64,000 nt of DNA, from positions 2,154,304-2,218,303 of the forward strand of contig OX422185.1 in the NCBI GenBank assembly GCA_949130485.1, written 5' to 3'. The DNA comes from Agelas oroides (Eukaryota > Porifera > Demospongiae > Agelasida > Agelasidae). A program made the position numbers and the translations under genes. The notes beneath the pieces are model-generated. The model worked only from the letters and a program-made list of their open reading frames with translations. It ran no database searches and was not told the origin of the DNA. Shown in pieces: positions 54,801-64,000 of the stretch (position 1 is the first letter of the stretch; the number at the start of each line of letters is the position of its first letter).

Positions 54801-54934
54801 AGAATAGCTCTCATTTACGATACTCAATGTATGGTGATCATGGTGTGTCATCAATGCCATATGGTTCATCAACTCAGCACGAAATTCCGTCATATGATCC
54901 AGTACAAAGGGAGAAACAAGCAACGAGTGTATGA
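42864..54934 (+). CDS. PH-PTB-Death adaptor protein with repeat-exon array
   Basis: 24 coding exons. The first five are 42864-42928, 43020-43041, 43665-44040, 44974-45280 and 46123-46367. Thirteen repeat exons lie within 46441-49731. The last six are 50144-50413, 50992-51050, 51844-52431, 53259-53714, 54189-54284 and 54581-54934. All phases agree; 3828 bp give 1275 residues. Residues 1-150 are PH-like (LECLEWVKVLTIL-type end near 43940, read as KCLEWVKVLTIL). Exon 4 is an IRS-type PTB domain (GKLVFLEISKECEPGGGLVW), which binds NPxY phosphotyrosine motifs in DOK/IRS adaptors. Then come 330 residues of a 21-27-residue repeat, a Death domain (WFHLGVCLGFPRSILDDI .. LLSTWRD), two long coiled-coil exons and a Ser/Thr/Tyr-rich tail with YENI, a GRB2-type YxN site. 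It is probably a membrane-recruited scaffold linking tyrosine-kinase and Death-domain signalling; this role is inference. Confidence 0.88.
44836..44908 (+). pseudogene. Decayed duplicate of the PTB exon start
   Basis: TAGACTCTGCGTAGGCTGTG onward aligns with the start of exon 4 (44971-45050), including the acceptor TAG, with several substitutions and gaps. It lies 65 bp upstream of the real exon. Confidence 0.75.
45355..45710. repeat. Foldback with SINE-like arms in intron 4
   Basis: CATGGCATCAAACATG at about 45436 is inverted at 45608. The right arm ends in a tRNA-like T-arm (GGGAATTGAACCCAGGGC). Confidence 0.65.
45966..46021. mobile_element. TAGCCTCG-family mini-element, 56 bp
   Basis: TAGCCTCATTCCCAGGCTCT .. 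CCTGGGTATGAAGCCA; flanks GGGTGGGTC and GGGTGGGTA (8 of 9). It sits in intron 4 of the PH-PTB-Death gene. Confidence 0.8.
46441..49731 (+). repeat. Array of thirteen symmetrical repeat exons
   Basis: Exons 46441-46518, 46606-46674, 46801-46875, 46968-47030, 47164-47238, 47311-47385, 47632-47712, 47838-47909, 48049-48126, 48301-48366, 48499-48576, 48970-49044 and 49627-49731. All are phase 1-1. Each encodes a unit like LGPQQYHxQxVAAKS then PDHPRTVK or PDYPRTVK. Exons 1-6 alternate between a DYP type and a DHP type. Exon 11 has lost the end motif, and exon 13 is longer with a PPSSPQTTK end like that of the exon before the array. Confidence 0.93.
47425..47554. mobile_element. TAGCCTCG-family element, 130 bp
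   Basis: TAGCCTCGTTCCCAGGCCCC against GGGGCCTGGGAACAAGGCTA, perfect 9-bp duplication CACCTCATA (47416-47424, 47555-47563). It lies in the intron after repeat exon 6. Confidence 0.93.
51330..51400 (+). repeat. AT-rich simple repeat
   Basis: TTTATTTATTTATTTATTTA-type run in an intron. Confidence 0.9.
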
Positions 54935-55065
54935 ACATAACACACTTCCAGATTCACTTATGTTTTGTATAGCAGAATGAGCTGCTGTAGCAGTTGTAAT
55001 GTTGGTATCATTAACTGTGTCTTCACTACAATACATAACTATACCTATAATATGCTCCCTGTCAG

Positions 55066-55071
55066 AATAAA
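55066..55071 (+). other. Poly(A) signal of the PH-PTB-Death gene
   Basis: AATAAA 132 bases after the stop codon. Confidence 0.6.
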
Positions 55072-55379
55072 TTTGATTTTTAAACAGTTGTGCATAAACA
55101 GTTTAGTTACAATAACAGATGGAGCTAGCATAATGGAAGTGTTCTGTGTTGTGTTATAACTTTTGGTTACGGTACACTTTCCGTATATTATCTATTATTG
55201 TAGTACACTTTATAGCACAAAGTCATTGCTTGAAACATTGATCAATGTTAGTAGTAAGCTGATAGAATGTGTACAACAGGAGAGTGTCCCTTTGTACGTA
55301 TGGCTCCAGCATGACTGGCTGTTTCTCTGCAGTTATAGAACCTACTGCATTGTGCCTCAGTACATAACTTGGACTTCCT

Positions 55380-56420
55380 GTCAAAAAGTCACCAATCGTG
55401 CTCATTATGGTCAAACATTTTAATTTCAATTTTGGGAGATTTGTTTTTGTTAGAAAGAGTATTTGTCTGGTTGGCTCATAAACTATCCAGTTATTTACTT
55501 TGTCTCTGTAGCAGTAATTACACCATGAAAAGGTTTACCTCCTCTTTAAACTAAAGGTAAGGATGAAACTTGTCAACAAAAAATCGTGGTTTATCAAGTG
55601 ACCTGCAGAGGAATAGAAATGCTTTTACAAATACAAAACTTTGGAGCTTTGGGAATATCATGTTGTCCAATTGAAACATCTACTCTTTCATATACAAACC
55701 ATTGTTTATCTCACTTTGTGTATGCCTTCTTTTCTTCAAGTAACCATAAAAGGCAGCCAATATACAATAATACTTTTTCCTGGCCCATTATGCTATTCTC
55801 CTATGCTCAAGAATATAGCCCATAATGTTTCACAAAGTACCCATTATGCTCGAAAGCTCACCTATTATGGTCACATAAAGTTATGATGGAGAGTTGTGTT
55901 TGTTACAAAAAGTATTTGTCTGGTTGGCTCATAAACTATCTGGCTATCTGGGTAGTTGCTTAGTCTCCAGGGCTGTGTAGAGCTCTTCGTACCAAACATA
56001 TGATGCAGTGTCTAAAATTTGAGAAATTGATCACTGCCTGTGACCAGTTCATTCATCTGGAGTCATACTTGCTTGCCAATTAACTTTTGTGTTAATTAGA
56101 ATGCCAACCTGGCAATGCAGAAAATGACATCACACAGTCATAATTATTGTTGCAATTTGAGTCCAGTGCAGCATTGCACTGAGTTAAATATCAAACCTGT
56201 ATTTATCACTGCCAAATTACAATTTATAACTGCCCATTTTGGCCAGGGATACCCCCATATTTTCAACATTGCTATAATGATAAACTTGTTGTCAACAGGT
56301 CATTGTTTATGAAGTGAGACCTCTAGGATAACAAAACTTTGAAGCTTTGGGAATACCATGTTGTCCAATTGAAACATCTTTCTTATATACAGACCATCGT
56401 TTTTCTCACATTGTGTACGT
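55380..56420 (+). repeat. Intergenic local duplications
   Basis: 55430-55500 resembles 55880-55945 (AGTATTTGTCTGGTTGGCTC on both), and 55580-55720 resembles 56290-56415 (CATGTTGTCCAATTGAAACA on both), in the same order. No gene is seen. Confidence 0.8.
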
Positions 56421-56611
56421 ATATTACTGTACAAGAAAGTCAGGGTATCACATCACTATACACTTAATGACATGCTGAAACCTGGAAAGTTATCTTATTC
56501 TGATTGTTATTAAAAACAGTGGATAGGTTTTCAACTGAGAATACTGGATTGTGGGCAACTGTCACTCAAACCATTGACTATAAATTTGCTTGCTGATTGT
56601 CTCCATAGTCC

Positions 56612-59600
56612 ATGCTTTGTTATGTTATGTGGCAGATTGTTGTGCTGCAAAAGATGCTTTTACTCTTCTTGCCTGTCACCATTGTCCTCAGTGTTTCAGT
56701 TGCTGATGTGGTGAGTAGCTCACAAGTTGGTACTAGTACCCTCACAGTGCGCACTATTGTCCCTTCACCAACAACTGATTGCTGGAGCCCACCATGTCTC
56801 ACGTGGTCACAGTGTCTGGCAGACACCTCACAGTGCTTCACCTCTCACACCACTGTCACCATGACACAGGGTGAATACATCCTCCATAAATATGTTGCAG
56901 TGTATGGTGTAGTGTCACTGTCCATATATGGAAGTAGGCCTGAAGAGAATGGCAGTGCAAGGGAGAATCAGGTAGTTATTAACTGTGAGTACAGAGAGGG
57001 TGGAATTGGGATCACAAATGTGACAAACTTTTCTCTTTCTGGAATAACGATGATCTACTGTGGAGTGCAGGGAATAAACAGTGGCTTTCAGGACACAGAA
57101 ATGGGTTTTTCATATTATACACTGCAGATAATTGAAGGGGTTAATGTTAACCTCAGCTTTCTATCCATCATCAACGGCACTCAAATTGGGCTGCTGTGCC
57201 TCAATATACAAGGCACTTCAGCTATTCAGGACTCAGTTTTCAGTCATAGTAACTACAGACTGTTGGAGAGGTACATGCAAGGTGAAGTGGAGTGTTCTGA
57301 GGATAATTGGGAATGTCGCGGAGTTAATGTGTGGGTTATTTTCTTTAACCCATTGGTAAAGGTTGCTTCCAATGTCTCTAACTTTGTAATTGAAAGAACA
57401 AACATATCATACGGTATAAACTTGATACCAAAGTTTAGTTCATTTTCAATGAGTGCAGGAATTGCTTTTCATTTCAGTCCTAGTTCGGAATATGATGTTC
57501 GTATCACTATTGATAAGTGCTATGTTACAAAGAACATTGCACGGTATGCTGCCCATTTGTTTCTTGGAATTCCCAGCAGTTGTTCGATTATAGTAAAAAA
57601 CTCTATTTTCACATATGCAAACAGACTAACAGAAAGTGGCCCAATGGAATTAGTACCTGTGGTCCAACCTGATATGGGAACATTAATGCTTTCAATCCTT
57701 GACGATAACAATCACAGAGGTACTGCAATTTATGTAGAAATTAGTATAAAGCAAGTTCACATAGCAGAGAATGTTGGAGGTGGCCTGCATATTTCCTTTT
57801 TCCTACGACTTTCTCAAAGTTATGTTCAGCTTAAAGTGCAAAAAGTAGAAGTAATGCACAATTTTCTAATCCAAACAAACTATCAACCTCATGGTACTGT
57901 TGTTCAGTTTAATGGTCACCTAACAAATGCTGGTGGTGTGTACATCAACGTGGAATCACTTGAGGTAAGCAGTAATGTTGTTGTATATCAAGATGAAAAC
58001 ACAGGAAATCAAGAACCTTTTGGTGCTGATATTTCTGCCTTGGCAGTAAGAAATACTGAAGTGCACTTTAAACACACTGCCTTTTCTGATAACCATATGC
58101 CTGCAGTGTATAGTTATAATGGTGACCTGCATTTCCATGGAGTCAATGTTTTCAGAAACAACACAGGAAGACACTGTGGAGGTGCACTTGTTCTCAGTTC
58201 GAGTCACATTTATCTACACAAAGGTACCCATGTCTACATTTTAGAAAACACAGCTCTCAAATATGGAGGAGGAATATGTGTGGATGGTGGTTCAGTTCCC
58301 GAAGCACTTCATGTGTGCTTCTGGCAAGTAGTGGATCCTGACATCAATAATACTTTTGTGTATCTGGATGGGAATTTAGCACCAATAACAGGATATGAAA
58401 TATATTCTGGAACTTTTTATAACTGCATTAACCTAAGTACTTATGAAGAGCAATTAACTTCTGAAAAACTGTATGCGTTATCGCATGCAATCTTCACCCA
58501 TGTGTTTATATATAAACTGTTGAACAACCCTTTCTATCAAGTGAGTTCTCAACCTCTTAAAATTTGTTTCTGCTATCAAGGGCCAGGACTGATGTGTCAG
58601 GATGAATCTGTGGTGCAACAAAGTATTAGTGTCTTCCCTGGACAGTCATTCAATGTCTTGGCAGTAGGAATTGGGGCTGGAATTTCACCAGCAGTTGTTA
58701 GGAGTAGAATCGATGGCAAGTATGACATTTCTCCTGAAGTTCAAAGTTTGGGAAATGCATGTGAACCTCTAAACTACACAATCCTGGTCCCTGAGAATAT
58801 ATCTGAAATTCTTGTGCAGCTGACAGTAGAGGGATCTTACCTTCTTTCTGGTTATATAAAATACCTGAACCTTACAACCCTAAAGTGTCCTAGAGGTTTT
58901 ATCCTACCACAGCTTAAATGTGTGTGCCATCCAATGTTGCAAAGAGCCTCTGTCCAATGTGACATCACCACTCAGAGATTCACAAGATCAGGCTCTGTGT
59001 GGATTGGCTTGGGGTCTGATGAGGAGGGACTCCTCACTCACATGCACTGTCCTAATGCATACTGCAAAATACAACAGACTGATTTCAACCTCACTAGTCC
59101 AGATGTACAATGTGCCTTTGGCCACTCTGGAGTTCTTTGTGGAAGTTGTAAGTCTGGTTTAGCTTTGATACTGGGTTCATCCAAATGTCAGTCTTGCTCC
59201 AATATATACTTGCTCTTGATACTCCCATTTCTTGCTACTGGTGTGCTATTGGTCATAACACTGGGAAGACTTGATCTCACGGTAGCCTCAGGAACAATGA
59301 ATGGAGTGTTGTTCTATGCCAATGTGGTGAAGGCCAGTAGCAATGCACTGATTTCAAACTCTGTATCCAAGTACTTCATGATCCTCTCTGCATGGCTAAA
59401 TCTTGACTTGGGCATAGAAACCTGCTTTTACAGTCACCTTGACATGTTCTGAAAAGTCCTCCTGCAGTTTGCCTTCCCCCTCTACATCTGGCTACTGGTT
59501 GCTGCAATCATTCTCCTGAGTAGACACTCAACTGTAGCAGCTAGGCTAAGTGGTAGCAACCCAGTTCCAGTTCTAGCCACCCTCTTCCTCCTCTCATATG

Positions 59601-60415
59601 CCAAAGTCCTTGCCACAATCATCATTGCCTTCTCTTTCACATCTCTAGAGGCAGAGAAGATTAGTCCTCTTGTGTGGCTGCATGATGGGAACTTGAGGTT
59701 CCTGCAGGGAAAACACATAGCCTTGGTTGTGGTGTCCACTCTGTTTGCCTTATTCTACATCATCCCTCTTACCCTGCTCCTGCTGTTTGCCCCAGTTATG
59801 CGGAGGGCAGATAACCACAGGATAGTGAGGCTGGTTCAGAGGCTGAAGCCTCTACTGGATGCCTTCCAGGGACCCTACAAGGACAGGTTCCACTGGTGGC
59901 CAGGACTGTTGCTGGTTATAAGAATCATACTGTTTATTGTGCTAACTGCCAACACAAAGCACGACCCAAGCCTGAGTGCTCTATTTGTGGGTGTGACTGC
60001 CCTTCCTTTGGCTCTCTTTTCTTTCCGTGGAGTGTACAAGAACAAGCTACTGAATCTACATGAGACTGCAATCAATATCAACATGATAGTATTTGTACTC
60101 TGGTCGTTCTTCAACTACAGTGCATGTGGAAGTAAAACTGAGTTCACAAAACAGCAGCAAGCAACAGTATACACCATGATCAGTGTCTTTTACATCAAGT
60201 TTATGGCTGTCCTGATCTACCATATTAGCAAGAAGCTCACAGACCTGGGTGTACCACGCTACTTGTTCAACGTCCTCAGGAGGCAAGGTGAAACAACTAA
60301 TGATGGTGGAGAGATGGAGTTAAGAGAGAGACAGGGCTCAGGATATGCTCCAGTACCTGCTCAACCTCCCACTGTTACATTCTTGGAGTTGAGAGAGCCC
60401 CTCCTCACTGATTAG
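56612..60415 (+). CDS. Beta-helix ectodomain multipass membrane protein, interrupted by one in-frame TGA
   Basis: One frame runs 1267 codons from 56612 to a TAG at 60413, broken only by TGA at 59450-59452. A signal peptide fits either the first Met or the Met at 56654 (MLLLFLPVTIVLSVSVADVV). Residues about 60-720 have repeated short hydrophobic strands and many N-glycosylation sequons, as in right-handed parallel beta-helix proteins (LHFHGVNVFRNNTGRHCGGA). A Cys-rich stalk follows (CAFGHSGVLCGSCKSGLALI), then about eight or nine membrane helices, starting with YLLLILPFLATGVLLVITLG and ending near residue 1210. The cytoplasmic tail is short. The architecture suggests a large adhesion- or channel-like receptor; I cannot name the family. 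The TGA falls after helix 2 (HLDMF*KVLLQF). The sequence after it keeps frame, composition and helices, so the break is recent, read through, or a sequence error. No intron is needed. Confidence 0.82.
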
Positions 60416-60419
60416 ATGC

Positions 60420-61660
60420 ACAAACAAACCAGCAAACTTTAAAAATAACAACATGATATTATTTCACATGTATGTCATTACTTGGCTAGCTAAACATATG
60501 TAACCTTTGGCAAGATATTATCCTGGACATACCATTTTCTGTGTGAAGTCATTTACTATCTTCTGCAGCTTATTCATGGATTCATTTTTCTTGCATTTAT
60601 CATGTTTATCATGTAATGTAACAGCTGAACAGGGGCCAATGTCTTGAAGTGGGGACATCAAGTCATAAAGAATTGATAAAGATGTTTTGACTGTTCTAAA
60701 GTTCCAATCAAATAATTTATTATTTGTTTAGGTTGTACCATATGACAACAATGTGACATCTCTTCAGTTTCAGTTTTCAGTACCATCCAGTATTGAAAAT
60801 GTATCTCTGTAATCGTGAACCTGTGATTTAGGTTGTTATAGCAAACATACAGTATATAGGTTTTCAAAGTGCATGATGCTGTACTATGAACTAAATTCTA
60901 GGCTCTGCTTGTGATCCTCTTGGGGTTTGGTTTGGACTTCACCAATCAAAATCAAAGTATATAATTTATACATCACTTGTATAGCCCAATAAAGCATTAT
61001 TACACTACCCTTGTACATGCATTTACTAACACATTTAAATTTCATTGGCCAAGTCTTCTCCCAGATACAGTTGAACAGTAGAACACAGTTAAGACTTTAG
61101 TTGTCTTGCCTTGACAAGGGCACATTAATGTACCAATAATTAATATTTCAAGTCCATTGTTATTGCTCAAGTTTGGTTAGAGTGGTCAGCACAATTTTAT
61201 GTTGAAAGCAAAGTCATGTGTGCAAATAATAATACTGAACACAGCCAAACCATTTTATTAACTCTGTGTACACCTATGTCTTCCCATTTATGCAATAGAA
61301 CATTCTTCATAATATTCACAGCATGCATATAACTATTTGTTTTGTGGGAAAAGATGATAACAAAAGATATAGAGATGGTGTCTAAGCATTGTATTATTCT
61401 TATACACCTTGAGGTTGTTCAGTGCATGGGGAGTAGCTAATTGCATCACTATAAATGAGTTCTTTATATTTTACAAATGTACTTCATGCAATGAATGAAG
61501 TTTGCCAATGCACGCACATGCAGCCTGGCCAAAATCAGTATTTCTTCACCAACCTTGCTAAAGATAGTTGATGTATATAAACAATAGGGCTTTCTCTTCA
61601 ATGGTACATTCATCAAAATGCAATACAGCACTAGCTATACACACAATAACATTTGTATAA
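60420..61660. other. Intergenic, convergent 3' regions
   Basis: AATAAA at 60988-60993 (plus) and at 61254-61259 (minus, about 400 bases past the stop of the minus gene) could end the two converging transcripts. No coding region is recognised. Confidence 0.5.
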
Positions 61661-61665
61661 CTAAT

Positions 61666-62571
61666 TTAAGGATTAAAGCAAAGGCCATCAATGGTTCGTC
61701 TACCATAATGAAGTTCTGCAAAGTTAGTGAAGACCATAAAAGGTTCAGTGGGGGAGCTGACAGTATGAATATCACTTAGCCATTGTTCTTTAATCACAGC
61801 TAAGCACTCAACCCCAGGTTGTGGTACACCCATTAATGTCGTATTTTTGCCTATAGTGTAACTTGATACATTCCTAATTTGTTTGGTGTATTCCCAAATA
61901 GTATCTCCTGTGTAGGTGGATATCACTACAATTTTGATAGCACTATCACGAGTGTATTTAATATTGTCGAGAGGACTTTGTAGTGCAAGGATGAAATAGG
62001 TATGTCCTAGAGCATACAGGGTCGGACAACTCAGATTTAGTTTTGCTGGACAGCTCAAATTTATCTTCATCAAGCCAACTTTAGTGCAGCCAGATGATGT
62101 CAGGTCCCAAACGTGGAGGGTAGGTCGTGTGTTGGCATGCTGAAGAATTCCAAGAAGTCTTCCATCAGATGAAACTGTTATTTCCCCAAAAGCAAAGTGA
62201 TCTAGCTGCTCATCATTGTCTCTCTTCAACTCAAAGGAGCAAATAGGATGAAAGTCTAACGCAAAGCAAGAAGAACCTAGTTGATATATTCTTATATTAC
62301 CTCCTGCTTGAAAGATAAGGGTGTGCGAGCTACAGATGTTACTTGATGAGCAACTGTTCGGACAAGAAAGTATATCAGCCTTGTAAGGGTAATAACAGGA
62401 TGCATGGTGGTCAATTGTTTCTTTGTGTACACATGCTAGTTCCCCTGCAGAGTCCAATGTGATAAAGCTTAAATCCCATGTGGGATTAGATATGAAACTG
62501 GATGGGCTTGAACAGCGTGCCACCATATTCGTTGCAGAGACCATCAGCGGACACAGCATGAGCATGCGAGC
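61666..62571 (-). CDS. Last exon of a WD-like beta-propeller protein
   Basis: An open frame of about 300 codons ends in TAA at 61666. A good acceptor (TTCTTTAG) precedes 62571, so this is probably a 3' exon rather than a whole gene; the first in-frame ATG is at 62565. Repeated short strands with LHVWDLTSSG, ITVSSDGRLLGI, IRIYQLGSS and SFITLDSAGELACV have the spacing of beta-propeller blades, with GD/WD-like ends, about five blades. Propellers of this type are protein-interaction platforms. I cannot assign a family. Cys-rich insert at about residues 50-75. Confidence 0.6.
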   Translation of the reverse strand, partial: ARMLMLCPLMVSATNMVARCSSPSSFISNPTWDLSFITLDSAGELACVHKETIDHHASCYYPYKADILSCPNSCSSSNICSSHTLIFQAGGNIRIYQLGSSCFALDFHPICSFELKRDNDEQLDHFAFGEITVSSDGRLLGILQHANTRPTLHVWDLTSSGCTKVGLMKINLSCPAKLNLSCPTLYALGHTYFILALQSPLDNIKYTRDSAIKIVVISTYTGDTIWEYTKQIRNVSSYTIGKNTTLMGVPQPGVECLAVIKEQWLSDIHTVSSPTEPFMVFTNFAELHYGRRTIDGLCFNP

Positions 62572-62877
62572 CTAAAGAATGTGTTTCGGTAGGCAGCATA
62601 ACCAGCCGGAAATGCTACTAACAGTGGTTGTGAACCAACATCTGGTTGTTTCTGTTCGTTATCTGCAATTACATATTTTACTACTGTAATCATTGTAGCA
62701 AAACAGTGCATTTCAATTTCAATAGTATCAAAGAATACTGTTAATTGGGAAACAATGTGAGATCTAGCCTCTACCTTTATGGAACTTAATGAAATCATGA
62801 AAAACATCTGTGGCAAAATTAATCTCAATATAAATAAATATGTCAGCAAGTTAGCTGAGAATGTGGAAGTATACTTT

Positions 62878-63479
62878 TCACTTAGTTTGGCGAAGCAGCC
62901 ATACAGTACACCCCACCATATCACCAGTCTTCTTGAATCCATCAGTTGCTAGCAATGGAAATATATCCTCTGCAGTACAACTGTCTTTATTAATGACACG
63001 ACCAACTAGACCTCCCATCATTCCACCACCAATTGCACCAGCTGCCTCAACTGCAGTCTCTAATCTAGCCCTCCCACTATCACCTGCCACAGTAGTCAAA
63101 AGAGCACCAGCTCCAGCTCCTACTAAAGCACCAAGGGGAGCACCAACTAGACCTCCCATCATTCCACCACCAATTGCACCAGCTGTGCCACCACCTACAA
63201 CATTTGCAACCAATCCTTTCGTTCCAGATTCAGTGTATGCAGCCATACCAAGTATTTCTGGTAGGACTACAACTTCAATGGCATCATTTGCTTTGGCTGA
63301 GACTGTGACTTTCCCAACATCAACAGGGAATAGCTTGATGGTGTTAATGAATCTTTTGAGCTCTTTCTCTGTAACAGTTACAAATTTCCTCCTACGCATG
63401 AAATACTGCACTACGATCCCTTTAACTCTTGCTTGAAGTTCATCTTTCACCCATTGCTCCAGAGTATCGGTGAATCTCT
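62878..63479 (-). CDS. Glycine-zipper protein, 3' exon
   Basis: Starts at an acceptor (TTTGCAG before 63479) with RFTDTLEQWVKDELQARVKG and ends LLRQTK at a TGA; about 200 residues, with the 5' end of the gene not found. Two near-identical segments, AGAIGGGMMGGLVG at about residues 112-125 and again near 160, surround an alanine/glycine-rich hydrophobic stretch (APLGALVGAGAGALLTT). Such GxxxG-rich glycine zippers usually insert in or associate with membranes. A basic FMRRRKFVTVTEKELKRF region precedes. Function is unknown. A following exon at about 62680-62580 (AFPAGYAAYRNTFF) may belong to it or to the propeller gene. Confidence 0.55.
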
Positions 63480-63698
63480 GCAAACATTTGTGGATATGAT
63501 TAAGTGAAATCCACTAGAATGAGTACTTATTGATCATAGTGACTAGAATACATGTATGGTTAATCAATACATGGTGTAGCATATAAGGTGAACGATGCAG
63601 TTACTTCATCAGGGTCAGCCTTACACCCTATATAAACTTGGGAATTTTGTATGTTCATAGGTATGCATGTTTTGTGCACCCTCATACACAGGCTCTCC

Positions 63699-63753
63699 TA
63701 GCCTCGTACCCAGGCTTACAGTGGGCGCCACCAAGAGTGTGGGTATGAGGTTA
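63699..63753. mobile_element. TAGCCTCG-family mini-element, 55 bp
   Basis: TAGCCTCGTACCCAGGCT against TGGGTATGAGGTTA; flanks AGGCTCTCC and AGACTCTCA (7 of 9). Another family end (CCTGGGAACTAGGCTA) follows at 63810. Confidence 0.7.
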
Positions 63754-64000
63754 AGACTCTCACTGCTAAGTAGGGGCTTAGGATTAGAGGAAGGCCTGGG
63801 AACTAGGCTATGTTTTGTGTACCAGAAGAGCAACACTGTCCCAAGACACTCAGAGAGTTAACCATTAGTCTCGAACCCAGGCTTTCCGTTCCGGATTTTG
63901 TCTCACAGCTACAAGCCTAACCACATCCAAGATCCTCATAAGAGGTTAGTGCTGCAGGTTTACCTTGGCTTGGATACTTAAGAGTTCAGTGCTTTGTAGG

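Overview
This window looks like a repeat-rich animal genome, and a sponge (probably a demosponge) fits best. Four things point there. Short GT-AG introns are dense. A mitochondrial ribosomal protein gene is split into seven exons. There are metazoan-type signalling domains (PH, IRS-type PTB, Death). There is also a large beta-helix membrane receptor-like gene. The organism call is inference, because nothing could be searched. Gene models were built by hand from reading frames and splice phases; the two largest spliced models sum to an exact multiple of three.

1-7.6 kb: a decayed non-LTR retrotransposon (minus strand) breaks off at a 1.3-kb minisatellite. Several foldback repeats follow, then an intact single-exon secreted tectonin-repeat lectin gene with a TATA box and poly(A) signal, and a deleted partial copy of it.

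7.6-22.6 kb: a PLP-dependent decarboxylase pseudogene lies just downstream of the seven-exon gene for mitochondrial ribosomal protein uL1m (mrpl1, minus strand, 22571 to 9388). Its introns are packed with transposons. Intron 5 holds a complete 4.3-kb Tc1 element that carries an intron-containing DD34E transposase and, in addition, a multi-exon BEN-domain gene as apparent cargo. Intron 6 holds a hAT-type MITE. Introns 3 and 4 hold MITEs and a GGGA tract.

22.6-42 kb: no intact host gene was recognised. The stretch is a mosaic of (i) a dispersed repeat carrying a hammerhead-ribozyme motif in at least eight copies, (ii) an abundant family of terminal-inverted-repeat elements ending TAGCCTCG...CGAGGCTA with 9-bp target duplications, one of which carries a RecQ-like helicase fragment, (iii) tRNA-like SINEs and foldbacks, (iv) a Penelope-like element remnant with a GIY-YIG domain, (v) tandem repeats, and (vi) a decayed duplicate of the first two mrpl1 exons.

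42.8-55 kb: one 24-exon gene (42864-54934, plus) encodes a predicted 1275-residue adaptor: PH, IRS-type PTB, thirteen short repeat exons, a Death domain, coiled coils and a tyrosine-bearing tail. Three exon pairs of the repeat array lie at a 360-bp genomic period, so recent tandem duplication built part of the protein.

56.6-63.5 kb: an intronless ORF for a large beta-helix ectodomain plus multipass membrane protein is interrupted by a single in-frame TGA. Convergent to it are exons of a WD-like propeller protein and of a glycine-zipper protein; the latter probably continues beyond the window.
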